The notes: a model not told the origin generated them from the letters alone. DNA of 64,000 nucleotides from Streptomyces sp. R28 (GCF_041052385.1 NZ_CP163439.1:4205001-4269000); one strand, 5' to 3'; positions 9,580-19,315 are shown, counted from the stretch's first letter. Numbers and translations are program-made.

Positions 9580-10589
9580 TGGTGAAGATCACTGACGTGG
9601 CGCGGCACGCCGGGGTCTCCCCCAGCACCGTCTCCTACGCGCTCAGCGGCAAGCGCCCGATCTCCGAGGAGACCCGGCTGCGCGTCGAGGCGTCCATCCG
9701 CGAGCTGGGCTACCGGCCGCACGCGGGCGCCCGGGCGCTGGCCAGCAGTCGGTCGAACGTACTGGCGCTGGTGGTGCCCTTACGGGCCGGGATCCATGTG
9801 CCGGTGGTGATGCAGTTCGCGGTGTCGGTGGTGACGACGGCACGGCGCTACGACCATGACGTCCTGCTGCTCACCCAGGAGGAGGGCGACGCCGGGCTGC
9901 GGCGGGTCGCCGACACGGCACTGGTCGACGCGATGATCGTGATGGACGTCCAACTCGACGATCCCCGGCTGTCGTTGCTGCGCGAGCTGGACCGGCCGTC
10001 GGTGATGATCGGGTTCCCGGCCCGGGCGAATGGACTGACCTGTATCGACCTCGACTTCAAGGCGGCCGGCGAGGCCTGCGTGGAACATCTGGCGCGGCTC
10101 GGGCACCGGGTGATCGCGCTGGTCGGGTCACCGCCCGAGGTGTACGTCCGGCAGACCGCGTTCGCCCAGCGCGTGGTCCAGGGCTTCACCGCCGCCGCCG
10201 ACCGGGGCCGGCTCGCCTCCTCGGTCCACCCGTGCGAGGCCGCGCCCGCCGCCGCCCGTGCGGTCGCCGAGCAACTGCTGCGCGAGCACCCCGCGTTGAC
10301 CGGTGTCGTCGTCCACAACGAGGCGATCCTGGAGCCGCTGATCGACGCCTTCGAGCAGCTCGGCCTGCGCATCCCGGCCGATTTGTCCGTCACCGCCATC
10401 TGCCCCGACGAACTCGCCGAGAACCTCCGTGTGCCGGTCACCTCGGTCGCCCTGCCCACCGCCGAGGTGGGCACGCGGGCCGTGGAGCTGCTGATGAAGA
10501 AGCTGGGCGGCAACGCCGTGCCCGAGGCCACGCTGCTGCCGCCCCGGATGACGGAACGCGCGAGCACGGCACCGCGGAACGCTCCCTGA
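9579..10589 (+). CDS. LacI-family transcriptional repressor
   Basis: A 336-residue LacI/GalR regulator. The N-terminal helix-turn-helix reads ITDVARHAGVSPSTVSYALS (residues 4-23), followed by the hinge GYRPHAGARALAS and a sugar-binding core. The ATG overlaps the last base of the GH31 stop codon, so it is the last gene of the sugar operon. The likely targets are the palindromes at 4159-4174 and possibly 4181-4198 and 639-652. The ligand is probably the imported xyloside or its product. Confidence 0.92.
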   Translation: MVKITDVARHAGVSPSTVSYALSGKRPISEETRLRVEASIRELGYRPHAGARALASSRSNVLALVVPLRAGIHVPVVMQFAVSVVTTARRYDHDVLLLTQEEGDAGLRRVADTALVDAMIVMDVQLDDPRLSLLRELDRPSVMIGFPARANGLTCIDLDFKAAGEACVEHLARLGHRVIALVGSPPEVYVRQTAFAQRVVQGFTAAADRGRLASSVHPCEAAPAAARAVAEQLLREHPALTGVVVHNEAILEPLIDAFEQLGLRIPADLSVTAICPDELAENLRVPVTSVALPTAEVGTRAVELLMKKLGGNAVPEATLLPPRMTERASTAPRNAP

Positions 10590-10655
10590 ACCCCACAGAT
10601 GCCCGTAGACCGCAGACGCCAGTAGATGCAGGGCCCTACTCGAAGGAGCCGTGAC

Positions 10656-13559
10656 ATGGCAGGCAGCAAGAGACGTAGAACCACGCTTGTGGTGGCGCTG
10701 GCCCTGATCGCAGGGTTCGGCGCCACCGTTCCCGCTCATTCCGCCACGTACCCCTTCCGCAACCCCGATCTCCCCGTCGACCGGCGCGTCGATGACCTGC
10801 TGGACCGGCTGACCCTGGACGAGAAGATCTCCCTTCTGCACCAGTACCAGCCCGCCATCCCCCGCCTCGGCATCCCGTCCTTCCGCACCGGCACCGAGGC
10901 CCTGCACGGCGTCGCCTGGCTCGGCGAGACCACCGTCTTCCCGCAGGCCATCGGGCTCGCCTCGACCTGGGACCCGGCCCTGATGGAACAGGTCGGCTCG
11001 GCGGTCGGCGACGAGGCGCGCGGCTTCCAGCAGGAACGCCCCGCCGGCTGGGGCCTGAACCTCTGGGCGCCCGTGGTGAACCTCCTGCGCGACCCGCGCT
11101 GGGGCCGCAACGAGGAGGGCTACAGCGAGGACCCCGAGCTCACCGGCGCCCTGTCCACGGCGTACGGCGAGGGCCTGACGGGTGGCGACCCGGACCATCT
11201 GAAGACCGCGCCCACGATCAAGCACTACCTCGCCAACAACAACGAGTGGCACCGCACGACCACCTCCTCCGACCTGCGTCCGCGCGTCGCGAAGGAGTAC
11301 GACGAGGCGGCCTTCAAACCGGCCATCGAGGCGGACGCGGCGACGGGGGTCATGTCCTCGTACAACCTCGTCAACGGCCGCCCCGCGACGGTGAATCCGG
11401 ACCTGAACGACGCCGTGCGCAACTGGACCTCGTACGACCTCCTGAACGTCACCGACGCCGCCGGCCCGGGCAACCTGCACGGCGACCAGAAGTACTACCC
11501 GAGCGTGGTGGAGGGGGACGCGGCGGCGCTCAAGGCGGGCATCGACAGCTTCACGGACAACGACGCGAACTCCTCGGTGACGACCGGGGCGGTCAAGTCG
11601 GCGTTGCAGCAAGGCCTGTTGGAGGAGTCGGACATCGACGAGGCCGCGGGTCACATCCTCTCCGTCCGGGTGCGTCTGGGTGAGTTCGACCCGGGCGGCG
11701 GCAGGTACGGCTCGATCGACAAGTCGGTCATCAACAGCCCGGCCCACCAGAAGCTGGCGCGCGAGGCGGCGACCGAGGGCGCGGTGCTGCTGAAGAACCA
11801 GGCGGGCGCGCTTCCGCTGAAGAAGTCGGCGAAGAACGTCGCCGTGGTCGGCCCGCTCGCCGACACCCTCTACACCGACTGGTACTCGGGCACGCTTCCG
11901 TACGCGGTCACCCCCGCCGAGGGCATCGCGGCGAAGCTCGGCACCGATGTGACCAGCAGCGAGGGCGTGGACCGGATCGCGCTGAAGAACACGGCGACGG
12001 GTGACTACATCACAGCGGGCACGGACGCCGACGGCGAGCCGCTGCGAGAGACGGAAGGCACCGGCACAGCCACCCAGTTCGACGTGTTCGACTGGGGCGG
12101 GGGTGTCGTGGCCCTGCGCTCGGCCGCCAACGGCAAATACGTCGGCTACAACTGGTCGGGCTTCGCCAACGACCAGGTACAGCCGGGTGGTTGGTACGTC
12201 CAGCAGCAGTTCAAGCTGGAGAAACAGGCGGACGGCACGTACCTGCTGCGCTACGCGGGCTACGAGACCGAGGAGCCCTGGTGGGGCAACCCGCTCTACC
12301 TCGGCCCGACCGGCGAGGACGGCACGCTCGGCCTGGTCGCGAAGGACGCGGCCGCGCACTACACGAAGGACGTGGTCCGCAGCGGCGTCGAGGAGGCCGT
12401 GGCCGCGGTGAAGGGCAAGGACACGGCGGTCGTGGTCGTCGGCTCCAACCCGTCGATCAACGGCCGTGAGGCCCACGACCGCACCGACATGGGCCTCGCC
12501 CCTGCCCAGGAAGCCCTGGTCAGGGCGGTACGCGCGGCCAACCCGAAGACGGTCGTGGTCGTCGAGAACAGCTACCCGACCACCCTGGGCGCCCTGCAGC
12601 AGGAGGTCCCGGCCGTCCTGTGGACGTCCCACGCGGGCCAGGAGACCGGCAACGCGCTGGCCGACCTCCTCTATGGCGACGCGAACCCCTCGGGCCGCCT
12701 CACCCAGACCTGGTACCGCTCGGAGTCGGACCTCCCGTCGATCCTCGACTACGACATCATCAAGTCCGACCGCACCTACCAGTACTTCAAGGGCAGCCCG
12801 CTCTACCCCTTCGGCCACGGCCTGTCGTACACGTCCTTCCGCTACGGCGACCTGAGGAAGACGAACGGCGGCTACGAGGTGCGGGTCACCAACACCGGCA
12901 GCCGGGCGGGCGCCGAGGTGGTCCAGCTCTACGCCCACCAGCACGTCTCCCGTGACAAGCAGCCCCTCAAGCAGCTGGAGGCCTTCCAGAGGGTGTCGCT
13001 GAAGCCCGGCGAGACCAGGACGGTCAAGCTGAAGGTGTCGCAGAAGGACCTCGCGCACTGGGACGTGACCCGCTCCCGGTGGGTGGTGGAGAAGGGCACG
13101 TACGACGTGCTGGCCGGCTCCTCCTCCGCCGACATCCGCACCCGCACGACCTGGCAGGTGTCCGGCGAGACGATCCCGGCACGCGACCTGTCCCGCACCA
13201 CCCGCGCCGAGAACTTCGACGACTACGACGGCACCCGCCTCGTCGACGAGTCGAAGGCACGCGGTACGGCGGTGGGGGTCACGGCGAGCAGAGCGTGGCT
13301 GAAGTTCGCGGACGCCCGACTGGGCTCGGGCGCCGCGAAGTTCACCGCGCAGGTGGCGGGCGCCGCGGGCACAATCGAGGTCAGGATCGGCTCCCCGACC
13401 GGCACCCTCGCCGGCACGGCTCGCTTCGACGGCACCTCGTCGCCGTACGACTACGAGACGGTGACCGCCGACCTCTCGCGCGCGGCGAAGGGCCGTACCG
13501 ACGTGTATCTGGTGCTGAAGGGAGAGGGCCTGCGCCTGGCGACGTTCGGTCTGCGCTGA
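10656..13559 (+). CDS. Secreted GH3 glycosidase with trefoil-like insert and CBM6-like tail
   Basis: 967 residues from ATG 10656 (AAGGAG about 9 bases upstream). A signal peptide ends near residue 28 (VPAHSA). The GH3 (beta/alpha)8 domain follows, with RWGRNEEGYSEDPELTG and the predicted nucleophile Asp267 in LLNVTDAAG. Residues of about 435-548 form an insert rich in Thr, Gly and aromatic residues that looks like a ricin/fascin-type beta-trefoil. The second GH3 domain (GREAHDRTDMGL) and a fibronectin-III-like domain come next. The last 120 residues resemble CBM6 (TIEVRIGSPTGTLAGTARFD). Secretion and the neighbouring alpha-xylosidase operon suggest a beta-xylosidase or beta-glucosidase that trims plant polysaccharide outside the cell. 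Confidence 0.85.
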   Translation: MAGSKRRRTTLVVALALIAGFGATVPAHSATYPFRNPDLPVDRRVDDLLDRLTLDEKISLLHQYQPAIPRLGIPSFRTGTEALHGVAWLGETTVFPQAIGLASTWDPALMEQVGSAVGDEARGFQQERPAGWGLNLWAPVVNLLRDPRWGRNEEGYSEDPELTGALSTAYGEGLTGGDPDHLKTAPTIKHYLANNNEWHRTTTSSDLRPRVAKEYDEAAFKPAIEADAATGVMSSYNLVNGRPATVNPDLNDAVRNWTSYDLLNVTDAAGPGNLHGDQKYYPSVVEGDAAALKAGIDSFTDNDANSSVTTGAVKSALQQGLLEESDIDEAAGHILSVRVRLGEFDPGGGRYGSIDKSVINSPAHQKLAREAATEGAVLLKNQAGALPLKKSAKNVAVVGPLADTLYTDWYSGTLPYAVTPAEGIAAKLGTDVTSSEGVDRIALKNTATGDYITAGTDADGEPLRETEGTGTATQFDVFDWGGGVVALRSAANGKYVGYNWSGFANDQVQPGGWYVQQQFKLEKQADGTYLLRYAGYETEEPWWGNPLYLGPTGEDGTLGLVAKDAAAHYTKDVVRSGVEEAVAAVKGKDTAVVVVGSNPSINGREAHDRTDMGLAPAQEALVRAVRAANPKTVVVVENSYPTTLGALQQEVPAVLWTSHAGQETGNALADLLYGDANPSGRLTQTWYRSESDLPSILDYDIIKSDRTYQYFKGSPLYPFGHGLSYTSFRYGDLRKTNGGYEVRVTNTGSRAGAEVVQLYAHQHVSRDKQPLKQLEAFQRVSLKPGETRTVKLKVSQKDLAHWDVTRSRWVVEKGTYDVLAGSSSADIRTRTTWQVSGETIPARDLSRTTRAENFDDYDGTRLVDESKARGTAVGVTASRAWLKFADARLGSGAAKFTAQVAGAAGTIEVRIGSPTGTLAGTARFDGTSSPYDYETVTADLSRAAKGRTDVYLVLKGEGLRLATFGLR

Positions 13560-13588
13560 TTCCCGGCGCCGCGTGGCGCAGGCCCTCT
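13523..13588. terminator. Inverted repeat spanning the GH3 stop, between convergent genes
   Basis: Two 14-base arms (13523-13536 and 13575-13588, AGAGGGCCTGCGCC and its exact complement) flank the GH3 stop codon. A smaller hairpin (arms 13585-13591 and 13602-13608) overlaps the dacB stop. Together they sit at the end of two convergent genes and probably form a bidirectional terminator. There is no U tract, as is common in Streptomyces. Confidence 0.5.
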
Positions 13589-13599
13589 GCTCAGGTGTC

Positions 13600-15186
13600 T
13601 CAGCAGAGCACGGGCTTGCGCCACGCGCACTCGAGGTCGGTGCCCCGGGCCGTCCTCGGTTCGACGAGCGTGGCGGCCTCGGCCGTCGACTTCGCGAGTG
13701 TGACCACGATGGCGTCCTCCAACGGCTTCACGGAGGACGCCAGATAGTTGTTGAGGACGACGCTGAAGACGAGCTCACGGCCCCCGGCGTCGATGACATA
13801 CCCGGACAGGGCCGACGCTCCCGTCAAGGACCCGGTCTTGGCACGGGCGTTGAGCGCGGCCGCCGTCCCGCACATCCGCGTCCGCAGCGTCCCGCCGACG
13901 AACCGGTCGGGATCGCAGGCGACCGGCAACGAGCGCTTCCAGTCCGCGTACCAGGGCTTGGCACGTACGGCGAGCAGAAGCCTGGCGAGCTGCCCGGCGG
14001 GGAAGTTGTCCATCCGCGAGAGCCCGGAGCCGTCGACCTGACGCACCTTGGCGGCGTCGACGCCGATGCCCTTGAGGTATCCGGCGATCACGGCCAGCCC
14101 GGCACTCCAGCTGCCCCGCTTCGACACCTCGTACCCCATGGTCTTGGTGAGGATCTCGGCATGCATGTTGTTGGACAGCTTCATGAAGGGGATGAGCAGG
14201 TCCTTCAGCGTCATGGAGTCGTGCGAGGCCAGTTCCCTGGCCGTACCGGGTGTCTGCCGTCCGAGCCGGTCCGGCCCGGTGACCTTGACCCCGTGCTGCG
14301 CGAGCGCGTCACGGAAGACCGCGGCGGCGTACCCGGTGGGCTCCCACACCGTGACCCACTCCTTGGCACCGGCGCCGCCCACGGGTGTCGTACCGCTCAC
14401 GACGATGTCATTGGTGCCGTGCTCCCGCTCGACGGTGAGGTCGTCGCCACCGCCGGCGGCGACGGTGGTGGCGCGCACGTCGATGTCCACGTAGTCGGTG
14501 TCGGGCGTGACGGTGACGACGGGCTTGTCGCCCGCCGCCGCTCCCGGCTTCACCGTCACGATCACGGTCCCGGTGTCGTAGTCGGTGTCCGGTGCCACGC
14601 TCAGCGCGCTGATCTGCGCCGAGTAGTACGAGGACTCGTCGTCAGCGGCCCAGTTGCGCCCGAGCCGCTGGGTGTCGAACCGGGTGTCGTCGGCGATCAG
14701 CCGCCCGTCGACCCGGGTGACGCCGGACGCGGCGACCCGGGCGGCGAGCGTGTCGTAGTCGGCGGCGAGCAGGGTCGGATCCCCGGTGCCGCGCAGATAC
14801 AGGTCGCCGCGGAGGACGGAACCGTACCGCTTCCCGTCGGCCAGTACGTCGGTGGTGAACCGGTACCCGGGGCCCAGGATCTCCATCGCTGCGGCCGAGG
14901 TGGACAGCTTGGTGTTGGAGGCGGGCATCAGTCGGGTGCTGGGCAGATGCTGGTAGAGGAGATCGCCGGTCGCGGCGTCGGCGACCACGACACTCGCCAC
15001 CCCGCCCTCCATCCGCGTATCACCCAGGACGGTGTCGATGGCCTCCGGCAGGCCGGAGCGATCGGAGTCCGCTCCGGCCTGCGCACCTGGCCCGAGGACG
15101 GCGACGAGCGCGGCCACCAGGGCCCAGGTCCCTGCACTTCTACGGGAGTTGAAGCTTCTCCCGGCACCTTTCACGGGTCTGCTCAT
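13600..15186 (-). CDS. dacB: D-Ala-D-Ala carboxypeptidase/endopeptidase, PBP4 class (peptidase S13)
   Basis: A 528-residue class C penicillin-binding protein. A signal peptide covers residues 1-40. The active-site motifs are SNTK (Ser90, Lys93), LSNNMHAE (the SxN motif) and AKTGSLTG (the KTG motif). The long segment between the first two motifs is the usual PBP4 domain insertion. It acts outside the membrane, trimming or cleaving peptidoglycan peptides. The secreted esterase gene lies 45 bases upstream in the same direction. Confidence 0.92.
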   Translation of the reverse strand: MSRPVKGAGRSFNSRRSAGTWALVAALVAVLGPGAQAGADSDRSGLPEAIDTVLGDTRMEGGVASVVVADAATGDLLYQHLPSTRLMPASNTKLSTSAAAMEILGPGYRFTTDVLADGKRYGSVLRGDLYLRGTGDPTLLAADYDTLAARVAASGVTRVDGRLIADDTRFDTQRLGRNWAADDESSYYSAQISALSVAPDTDYDTGTVIVTVKPGAAAGDKPVVTVTPDTDYVDIDVRATTVAAGGGDDLTVEREHGTNDIVVSGTTPVGGAGAKEWVTVWEPTGYAAAVFRDALAQHGVKVTGPDRLGRQTPGTARELASHDSMTLKDLLIPFMKLSNNMHAEILTKTMGYEVSKRGSWSAGLAVIAGYLKGIGVDAAKVRQVDGSGLSRMDNFPAGQLARLLLAVRAKPWYADWKRSLPVACDPDRFVGGTLRTRMCGTAAALNARAKTGSLTGASALSGYVIDAGGRELVFSVVLNNYLASSVKPLEDAIVVTLAKSTAEAATLVEPRTARGTDLECAWRKPVLC

Positions 15187-15231
15187 GGCAAGGGAGCATC
15201 CCGGATCCGACAGCCCGGCGACAGACCGCCG

Positions 15232-16221
15232 TCAGCCGCCCAGCCCCCAGGCCAGCCCCATCCGGTACGCGGCACACAGGTTCACGTCCAGGATGTACGC
15301 CCCGGCGGTCCCGCACTGCCCGCTCCCGCTCCCCGGGTCGACGGGCTGCCCGTGCCCCATGCCGGTGACGCTGTACGTCTCGGCGACGGCGTTCCCGCTG
15401 CCGTCCCGGTACGTCTGGTGCGGATATCCGGCGACGGTGTCGCTGACGTCCGCGCTCTGGTCGGCCCCGTGCACCTCGGTCCACTGCCGCACGAGATCGG
15501 TCATGTTGACGGGCTTCACGGTGTAGTCGGCGGTGCCCTGGAAGGCGACCAGCGTCGGCCAGGGCCCGGCGTACCCGGGCCGCGCGGCCCGCACCCGGTT
15601 GCCCCACTGCTTCGGGCTCTGGGTGGCCCCGACGTACATGCACACATACGGCGACCCGGCGGCCTGCGCACACCCGTACGGCAGCCCGGCGACGATGCCG
15701 CCCGCGGTGAACTTCTCCGGGTACGCGGCCATCATCACGGCGGCGAAGCCGCCCCCGGCGGACAGTCCGGTGACATACACCCGGCCTCCGGACACATCTG
15801 CGAGCTGCCGGTCCACCATCTGCGCGACGGAGGCGGGCTCGCCTTGGCCGCGCGCCATGTCACCGCTCTGGAACCAGTTGAAGCAGGACGAAGCGTTGTT
15901 GGCGGTCTGCTGCTGCGGCAGCACCACGGAGAATCCCCACTGGTCGGCGAGCTGCGTCCAGCCGCTGCCGGTGCCGTATCCGGAGGCGTTCTGTGTGCAG
16001 CCATGCAGCGCGACGACCACGGGCCGGCCTGCGGGCAGCCCGTCGGGGACGTACCGGAACATGCGCAGGGCACCGGGGTTCGACCCGAACCCGGTGACTT
16101 CCTGGAGGGCGGCCGCCTCGGCCCGGCCCGGCGTGAGGACGGCGGCGATCAGGGCGACGAGAAGGGTCGCCAGGACGGGGATACGACGGACACGACGGCT
16201 TGCGGCTCTGGTCTGGGTCAT
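15232..16221 (-). CDS. Secreted PHB depolymerase-family esterase (LpqC-like)
   Basis: A 329-residue alpha/beta hydrolase with a signal peptide (cleavage near residue 36, GRAEA). Motifs are the oxyanion segment VALHGCTQ, the nucleophile elbow GLSAGGG and a C-terminal catalytic His in MGHGQPVDPG. Several Cys residues in the mature part fit an exported, disulfide-bonded enzyme. The family includes polyhydroxybutyrate depolymerases and feruloyl/acetylxylan esterases; the substrate here cannot be decided. The GH3/GH31 module nearby makes a plant cell-wall ester plausible. Confidence 0.85.
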   Translation of the reverse strand: MTQTRAASRRVRRIPVLATLLVALIAAVLTPGRAEAAALQEVTGFGSNPGALRMFRYVPDGLPAGRPVVVALHGCTQNASGYGTGSGWTQLADQWGFSVVLPQQQTANNASSCFNWFQSGDMARGQGEPASVAQMVDRQLADVSGGRVYVTGLSAGGGFAAVMMAAYPEKFTAGGIVAGLPYGCAQAAGSPYVCMYVGATQSPKQWGNRVRAARPGYAGPWPTLVAFQGTADYTVKPVNMTDLVRQWTEVHGADQSADVSDTVAGYPHQTYRDGSGNAVAETYSVTGMGHGQPVDPGSGSGQCGTAGAYILDVNLCAAYRMGLAWGLGG

Positions 16222-16297
16222 GGGGAGGGACCGTAGAAGCGTGAACGACCCGTCGATATGGGGTGGGACAACACAACGGGCGCGTCCGCCATGGGGC

Positions 16298-16858
16298 TTA
16301 TCGAGTGAGCGACCTCGTCGTACGGAACTGCCGCACGAGCGCCTTCGGGTCCCGGGCCACCTCCCACAGGCCCGCCGCGAGCAGCAGCAGGCTGCTGACG
16401 AAGCAGACCCAGAACACGAACTGGGCGCCCGCCGCGAGGTTGTGGGTGCTGCCGTCGTCGTAGCGGCAGTACGCCTGCGGGGGAAACGCCCTGGAGACGC
16501 CGACGCCGCCGTAGTACATGGAGCACGGGTCCTCGCCGGGGTCCTTGATCGTGTCGTCCGCGGTGACGACCAGCAGCCAGGCCACCGCGGCCACCGGAAC
16601 CGTGACGAACACCGTCATCTTCGCCCAGGTCGGCAGGCGGGGATGGGCGAGGAGCCCGATCAGCGCGATCAGTACGACCGCGAACACCGCGCCGACGGCG
16701 ACGGCGGTGGAAGGCTCTTCGAGCACCACGTACAGGAGCCAGACCACTCCGGCGACTGGAGGTGCGGTGAGGACGAGGACCTTGAACCCGGGTGCGATGC
16801 GCGCATGGACGAGCAGGTACAGGGCGAGCGCGCCGAGGAGGACGAGGAGCGTGATCAC
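16298..16858 (-). CDS. Small polytopic membrane protein of unknown function
   Basis: 186 residues starting at GTG 16858, which overlaps the stop of the lipoprotein gene upstream (GTGA). There are about five hydrophobic segments: three or four in the first 110 residues, then an extracytoplasmic loop with two Cys (PCSMYYGG and AYCRYDDG), and a last membrane segment near residue 155. I do not recognise the family. Coupling to the DUF4232-like lipoprotein suggests an envelope function. Confidence 0.75.
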   Translation of the reverse strand: MITLLVLLGALALYLLVHARIAPGFKVLVLTAPPVAGVVWLLYVVLEEPSTAVAVGAVFAVVLIALIGLLAHPRLPTWAKMTVFVTVPVAAVAWLLVVTADDTIKDPGEDPCSMYYGGVGVSRAFPPQAYCRYDDGSTHNLAAGAQFVFWVCFVSSLLLLAAGLWEVARDPKALVRQFRTTRSLTR

Positions 16859-17895
16859 GGGCGCTGGGTGGTGGGTGCGGTGGCGGGGGCGGGGGCGGCG
16901 GGGTCCTGGTACGCCTCGTCCTTCTTCCACGGTCCGACGCCGAGCTGCCCCGTCGTCCCGAGGTCGAGTTCCGGCACCACCATCACGGGGCGGGCCCCGG
17001 GCTTCGCCCGCACGCGGGCATACGGCGCGTTCACCGGGTCGCCGACGCCCGCCTCGGTGGTGTTGCGCCACGCCAGTCCCGCTTCAGCGGCCTCGCCCGG
17101 CCGCAGAGCAACGGGCTGCGGGGTGCCGCCGCCTCCCGTGGCGGTGCTGATCTTGTCGGTTCCCCGGAGGATCCGCACACCGTCGACGGTGTCGTGGTCC
17201 TCGTCGAGGAGTTCGAGCTCCGGGTACCCGTTGAGCCGGTAGGTCCCGGTGCCGCAGTTGACGAGATGCAGGCCGACGACGCGCAGGCCCATGGCGGCGT
17301 CCCCCTCATCGGCGTAGAGGCGCACGCCGGACTCGGGGCACGGCCCCGAGGCGGACGACGCCTCGGCGGCGGGAACGCTGCGGACCTCGACCACCTTCAC
17401 GCCCGACACCTCGGGTGCGTGCCCGACCGGCTGCGCCATCACGACGCTGCCCTTGACGGTCCGCCCCGGTCCGACCGCCTCGACGATCCGTTCCCCGTTG
17501 TCGACCGCACCTCCGGCCGCGGAGAGGAACCCGAGGGTCACCGTGTAGGTGGCGCTCTCCGTCTCCCGGTTGGTGACCTCGAACTCCGCGCTGTAGTCGA
17601 CCCCCGCGCAGCCGCTCTCCGACCCCCAGGCGTACAGCGCGGTGATCTTCACGCCGCCCTCTGCCGCACCGTCGGCGGAGGGCAGGGGCAGCGCGGTCGG
17701 CGTCCCAGAAGGGCCGGCGGACGATTCGGCGGGCGGCGGAGCACCGTACCGCGAGAAGTCCGAGGGACACAGCGTCTCGGCCCGGACCCGGCCGTCAGCT
17801 CCGTCACCGCCCGGCGAGGCGCTCTCGGAACCACACGCGGCGAGCAGCAGGGCGCCGGCGAGGACGGCGGGAACGGCACGTAAGGCGGTAGGCAT
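16855..17895 (-). CDS. Lipoprotein with DUF4232-like C-terminal domain
   Basis: 346 residues. The signal peptide has the lipobox LLLAAC, so the Cys near residue 21 is lipidated. A first beta-rich domain (about residues 75-170) is followed by a DUF4232-type domain, recognisable from CPESGVRLYADEG and LHLVNCGTGTYRLNGYPELE. The C-terminal 20 residues are Ala/Pro/Thr-rich. DUF4232 proteins are common cell-surface lipoproteins of unknown role in actinobacteria. It is translationally coupled to the membrane protein downstream. Confidence 0.8.
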   Translation of the reverse strand: MPTALRAVPAVLAGALLLAACGSESASPGGDGADGRVRAETLCPSDFSRYGAPPPAESSAGPSGTPTALPLPSADGAAEGGVKITALYAWGSESGCAGVDYSAEFEVTNRETESATYTVTLGFLSAAGGAVDNGERIVEAVGPGRTVKGSVVMAQPVGHAPEVSGVKVVEVRSVPAAEASSASGPCPESGVRLYADEGDAAMGLRVVGLHLVNCGTGTYRLNGYPELELLDEDHDTVDGVRILRGTDKISTATGGGGTPQPVALRPGEAAEAGLAWRNTTEAGVGDPVNAPYARVRAKPGARPVMVVPELDLGTTGQLGVGPWKKDEAYQDPAAPAPATAPTTQRP

Positions 17896-17962
17896 CCGCC
17901 CACCTCACCAAGGCCTGGCCGCACCGGCTGTGGCGGAACCCACACCTCCGGTCACGGCAGTG

Positions 17963-19264
17963 TCACAAATCACTCTCGATGAACCCGTCGACCAGGGAGA
18001 CATGGAACTCGCCATAGCCGAACCGCTCCCCGAGCGCCTGGTAGCGGGCGTACCGCTCCGGGGTGAGGGGCAGGCACAGCGCGAGCAGGACCCGCAGGAA
18101 CAGACGGAAGCCGAGGTCGGGATCGACCTGGGCGACGACCTGCTCCAGCGCCCGCGCCGCGGCGGCACCCGGTATGCCCTGCCAGTGGGGCTGGATGGTC
18201 CTCGACGCCAACTCGGCTTCCAGGTCCCGCAGTTCGCGCAGCACCTCGTCCGCGAGGTCCGCCCGCACCGGCGCCGGGTCGGGGCGATAGGCCGGCGAGA
18301 TCTCCCGCAGCCGCTCCCGGCAGACCTCGGCGATCTGCTCCAGCCACTGCCGTACGTCGATGCCGAGACGGTCGGGCCGCAAGCCGCCGTCGCACGCGGC
18401 CAGCCACAACGTGGTGAGCGTGTCGTCGGACAGGGGCGAGGTGAGCAGCCGCCTCACGTCCTCCAGCAGAACCGCGGCAGCGCTGCCCGGCGACTGCCGG
18501 ACGCCGTCGGCGGCGACCGCATCGCGCAGGCGCCCGTCCGCCGTGCCGTCGTACCAGTGCGCGAACCGCCCGGCGAGCTCCGAGAGCCCGAAGTCCCAGT
18601 CGCAGTCGCGCCGGGCCGGGTCGATGGGCGGCCAGTCGACCTCCAGGTCGTCGTGGACGACCGCGAAGCAGTACTCGAAGGGCTCGCTGAGCTCGATGAA
18701 CCGGTCGTAGCGCGCCTTGTCGACCCGCACGGAGTGCGCCTTCAGGATCCGCAGCAGCAACCGGAATCCGAGATCCGCGCCGGCCTCGACGACGGCCCGC
18801 CGCAGGATCGGGACGATGTCCGGCAGCGGCACGGCCCGCGCCAGATCCGTCTCGACAGCCCCGATCTCGGCGAGTACGGCGTCCCGCATCTCCTCCTCCA
18901 CCAGCACCGGCCGACGGGGTCCGACGAACATGGTGCTCCGGTACTTCACAAAGGTCTTCGGGCGCTTCGGCGGCCGCGCCGGATACGCCTGCGACCAGCC
19001 GTGCAGCCAGGAACGCACGGTCGCGCCCCGGGCGACCGGATCGAACCGCTCCCCGTCGGCGGCCAGCCACAGCGTGCGGATCATGTCCTCCGGCAAGGAC
19101 GACTCCAGCAGGTGCCGGGCATCCTCCCCGACCTGCTCGTCCCCCTCCGTACCGCCCTCGGGCAACGGCAGGGGCGGGACGGCCCCGGACCTCCCGGCGA
19201 GGCCGCTGAGTCCGAAGTCCTCGTCGTACATCACGTAGTACGGCTCATCCGGCTGCGTCATCAT
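17963..19264 (-). CDS. Hypothetical protein made of two diverged repeats
   Basis: 433 residues, no signal peptide or membrane segment. The two halves align: each opens with DFGLS.LAGR and carries LWLAA, a helical ADLGFRLLLRILKAH / PDLGFRLFLRVLLAL segment, and a FEYCFAVVHDD / FGYGEFHVSLVDG closing strand. This is an internal duplication of about 200 residues. I do not recognise the family. The start codons ATGATG at 19264 are without a strong ribosome site. It ends close to the lipoprotein gene (67 bases), in the same direction. Confidence 0.7.
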   Translation of the reverse strand: MMTQPDEPYYVMYDEDFGLSGLAGRSGAVPPLPLPEGGTEGDEQVGEDARHLLESSLPEDMIRTLWLAADGERFDPVARGATVRSWLHGWSQAYPARPPKRPKTFVKYRSTMFVGPRRPVLVEEEMRDAVLAEIGAVETDLARAVPLPDIVPILRRAVVEAGADLGFRLLLRILKAHSVRVDKARYDRFIELSEPFEYCFAVVHDDLEVDWPPIDPARRDCDWDFGLSELAGRFAHWYDGTADGRLRDAVAADGVRQSPGSAAAVLLEDVRRLLTSPLSDDTLTTLWLAACDGGLRPDRLGIDVRQWLEQIAEVCRERLREISPAYRPDPAPVRADLADEVLRELRDLEAELASRTIQPHWQGIPGAAAARALEQVVAQVDPDLGFRLFLRVLLALCLPLTPERYARYQALGERFGYGEFHVSLVDGFIESDL

Positions 19265-19315
19265 CCCCGCGTTTCGTCCCGTGCTTCATCGCCGCGTTTC
19301 GCGATTCCGGCATGA

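Noticed and set aside
10128..13058. 976-codon open frame antisense to the GH3 gene
   Set aside because: Long antisense frames are usual at this GC content. The translation is Val/Arg/Gly-rich without domains, and the plus strand is a well-supported GH3 enzyme.
18063..19315. Plus-strand frames over the duplicated hypothetical protein
   Set aside because: The minus-strand frame has internal repeats and proper composition; the plus-strand frames are Arg/Pro-rich shadows.
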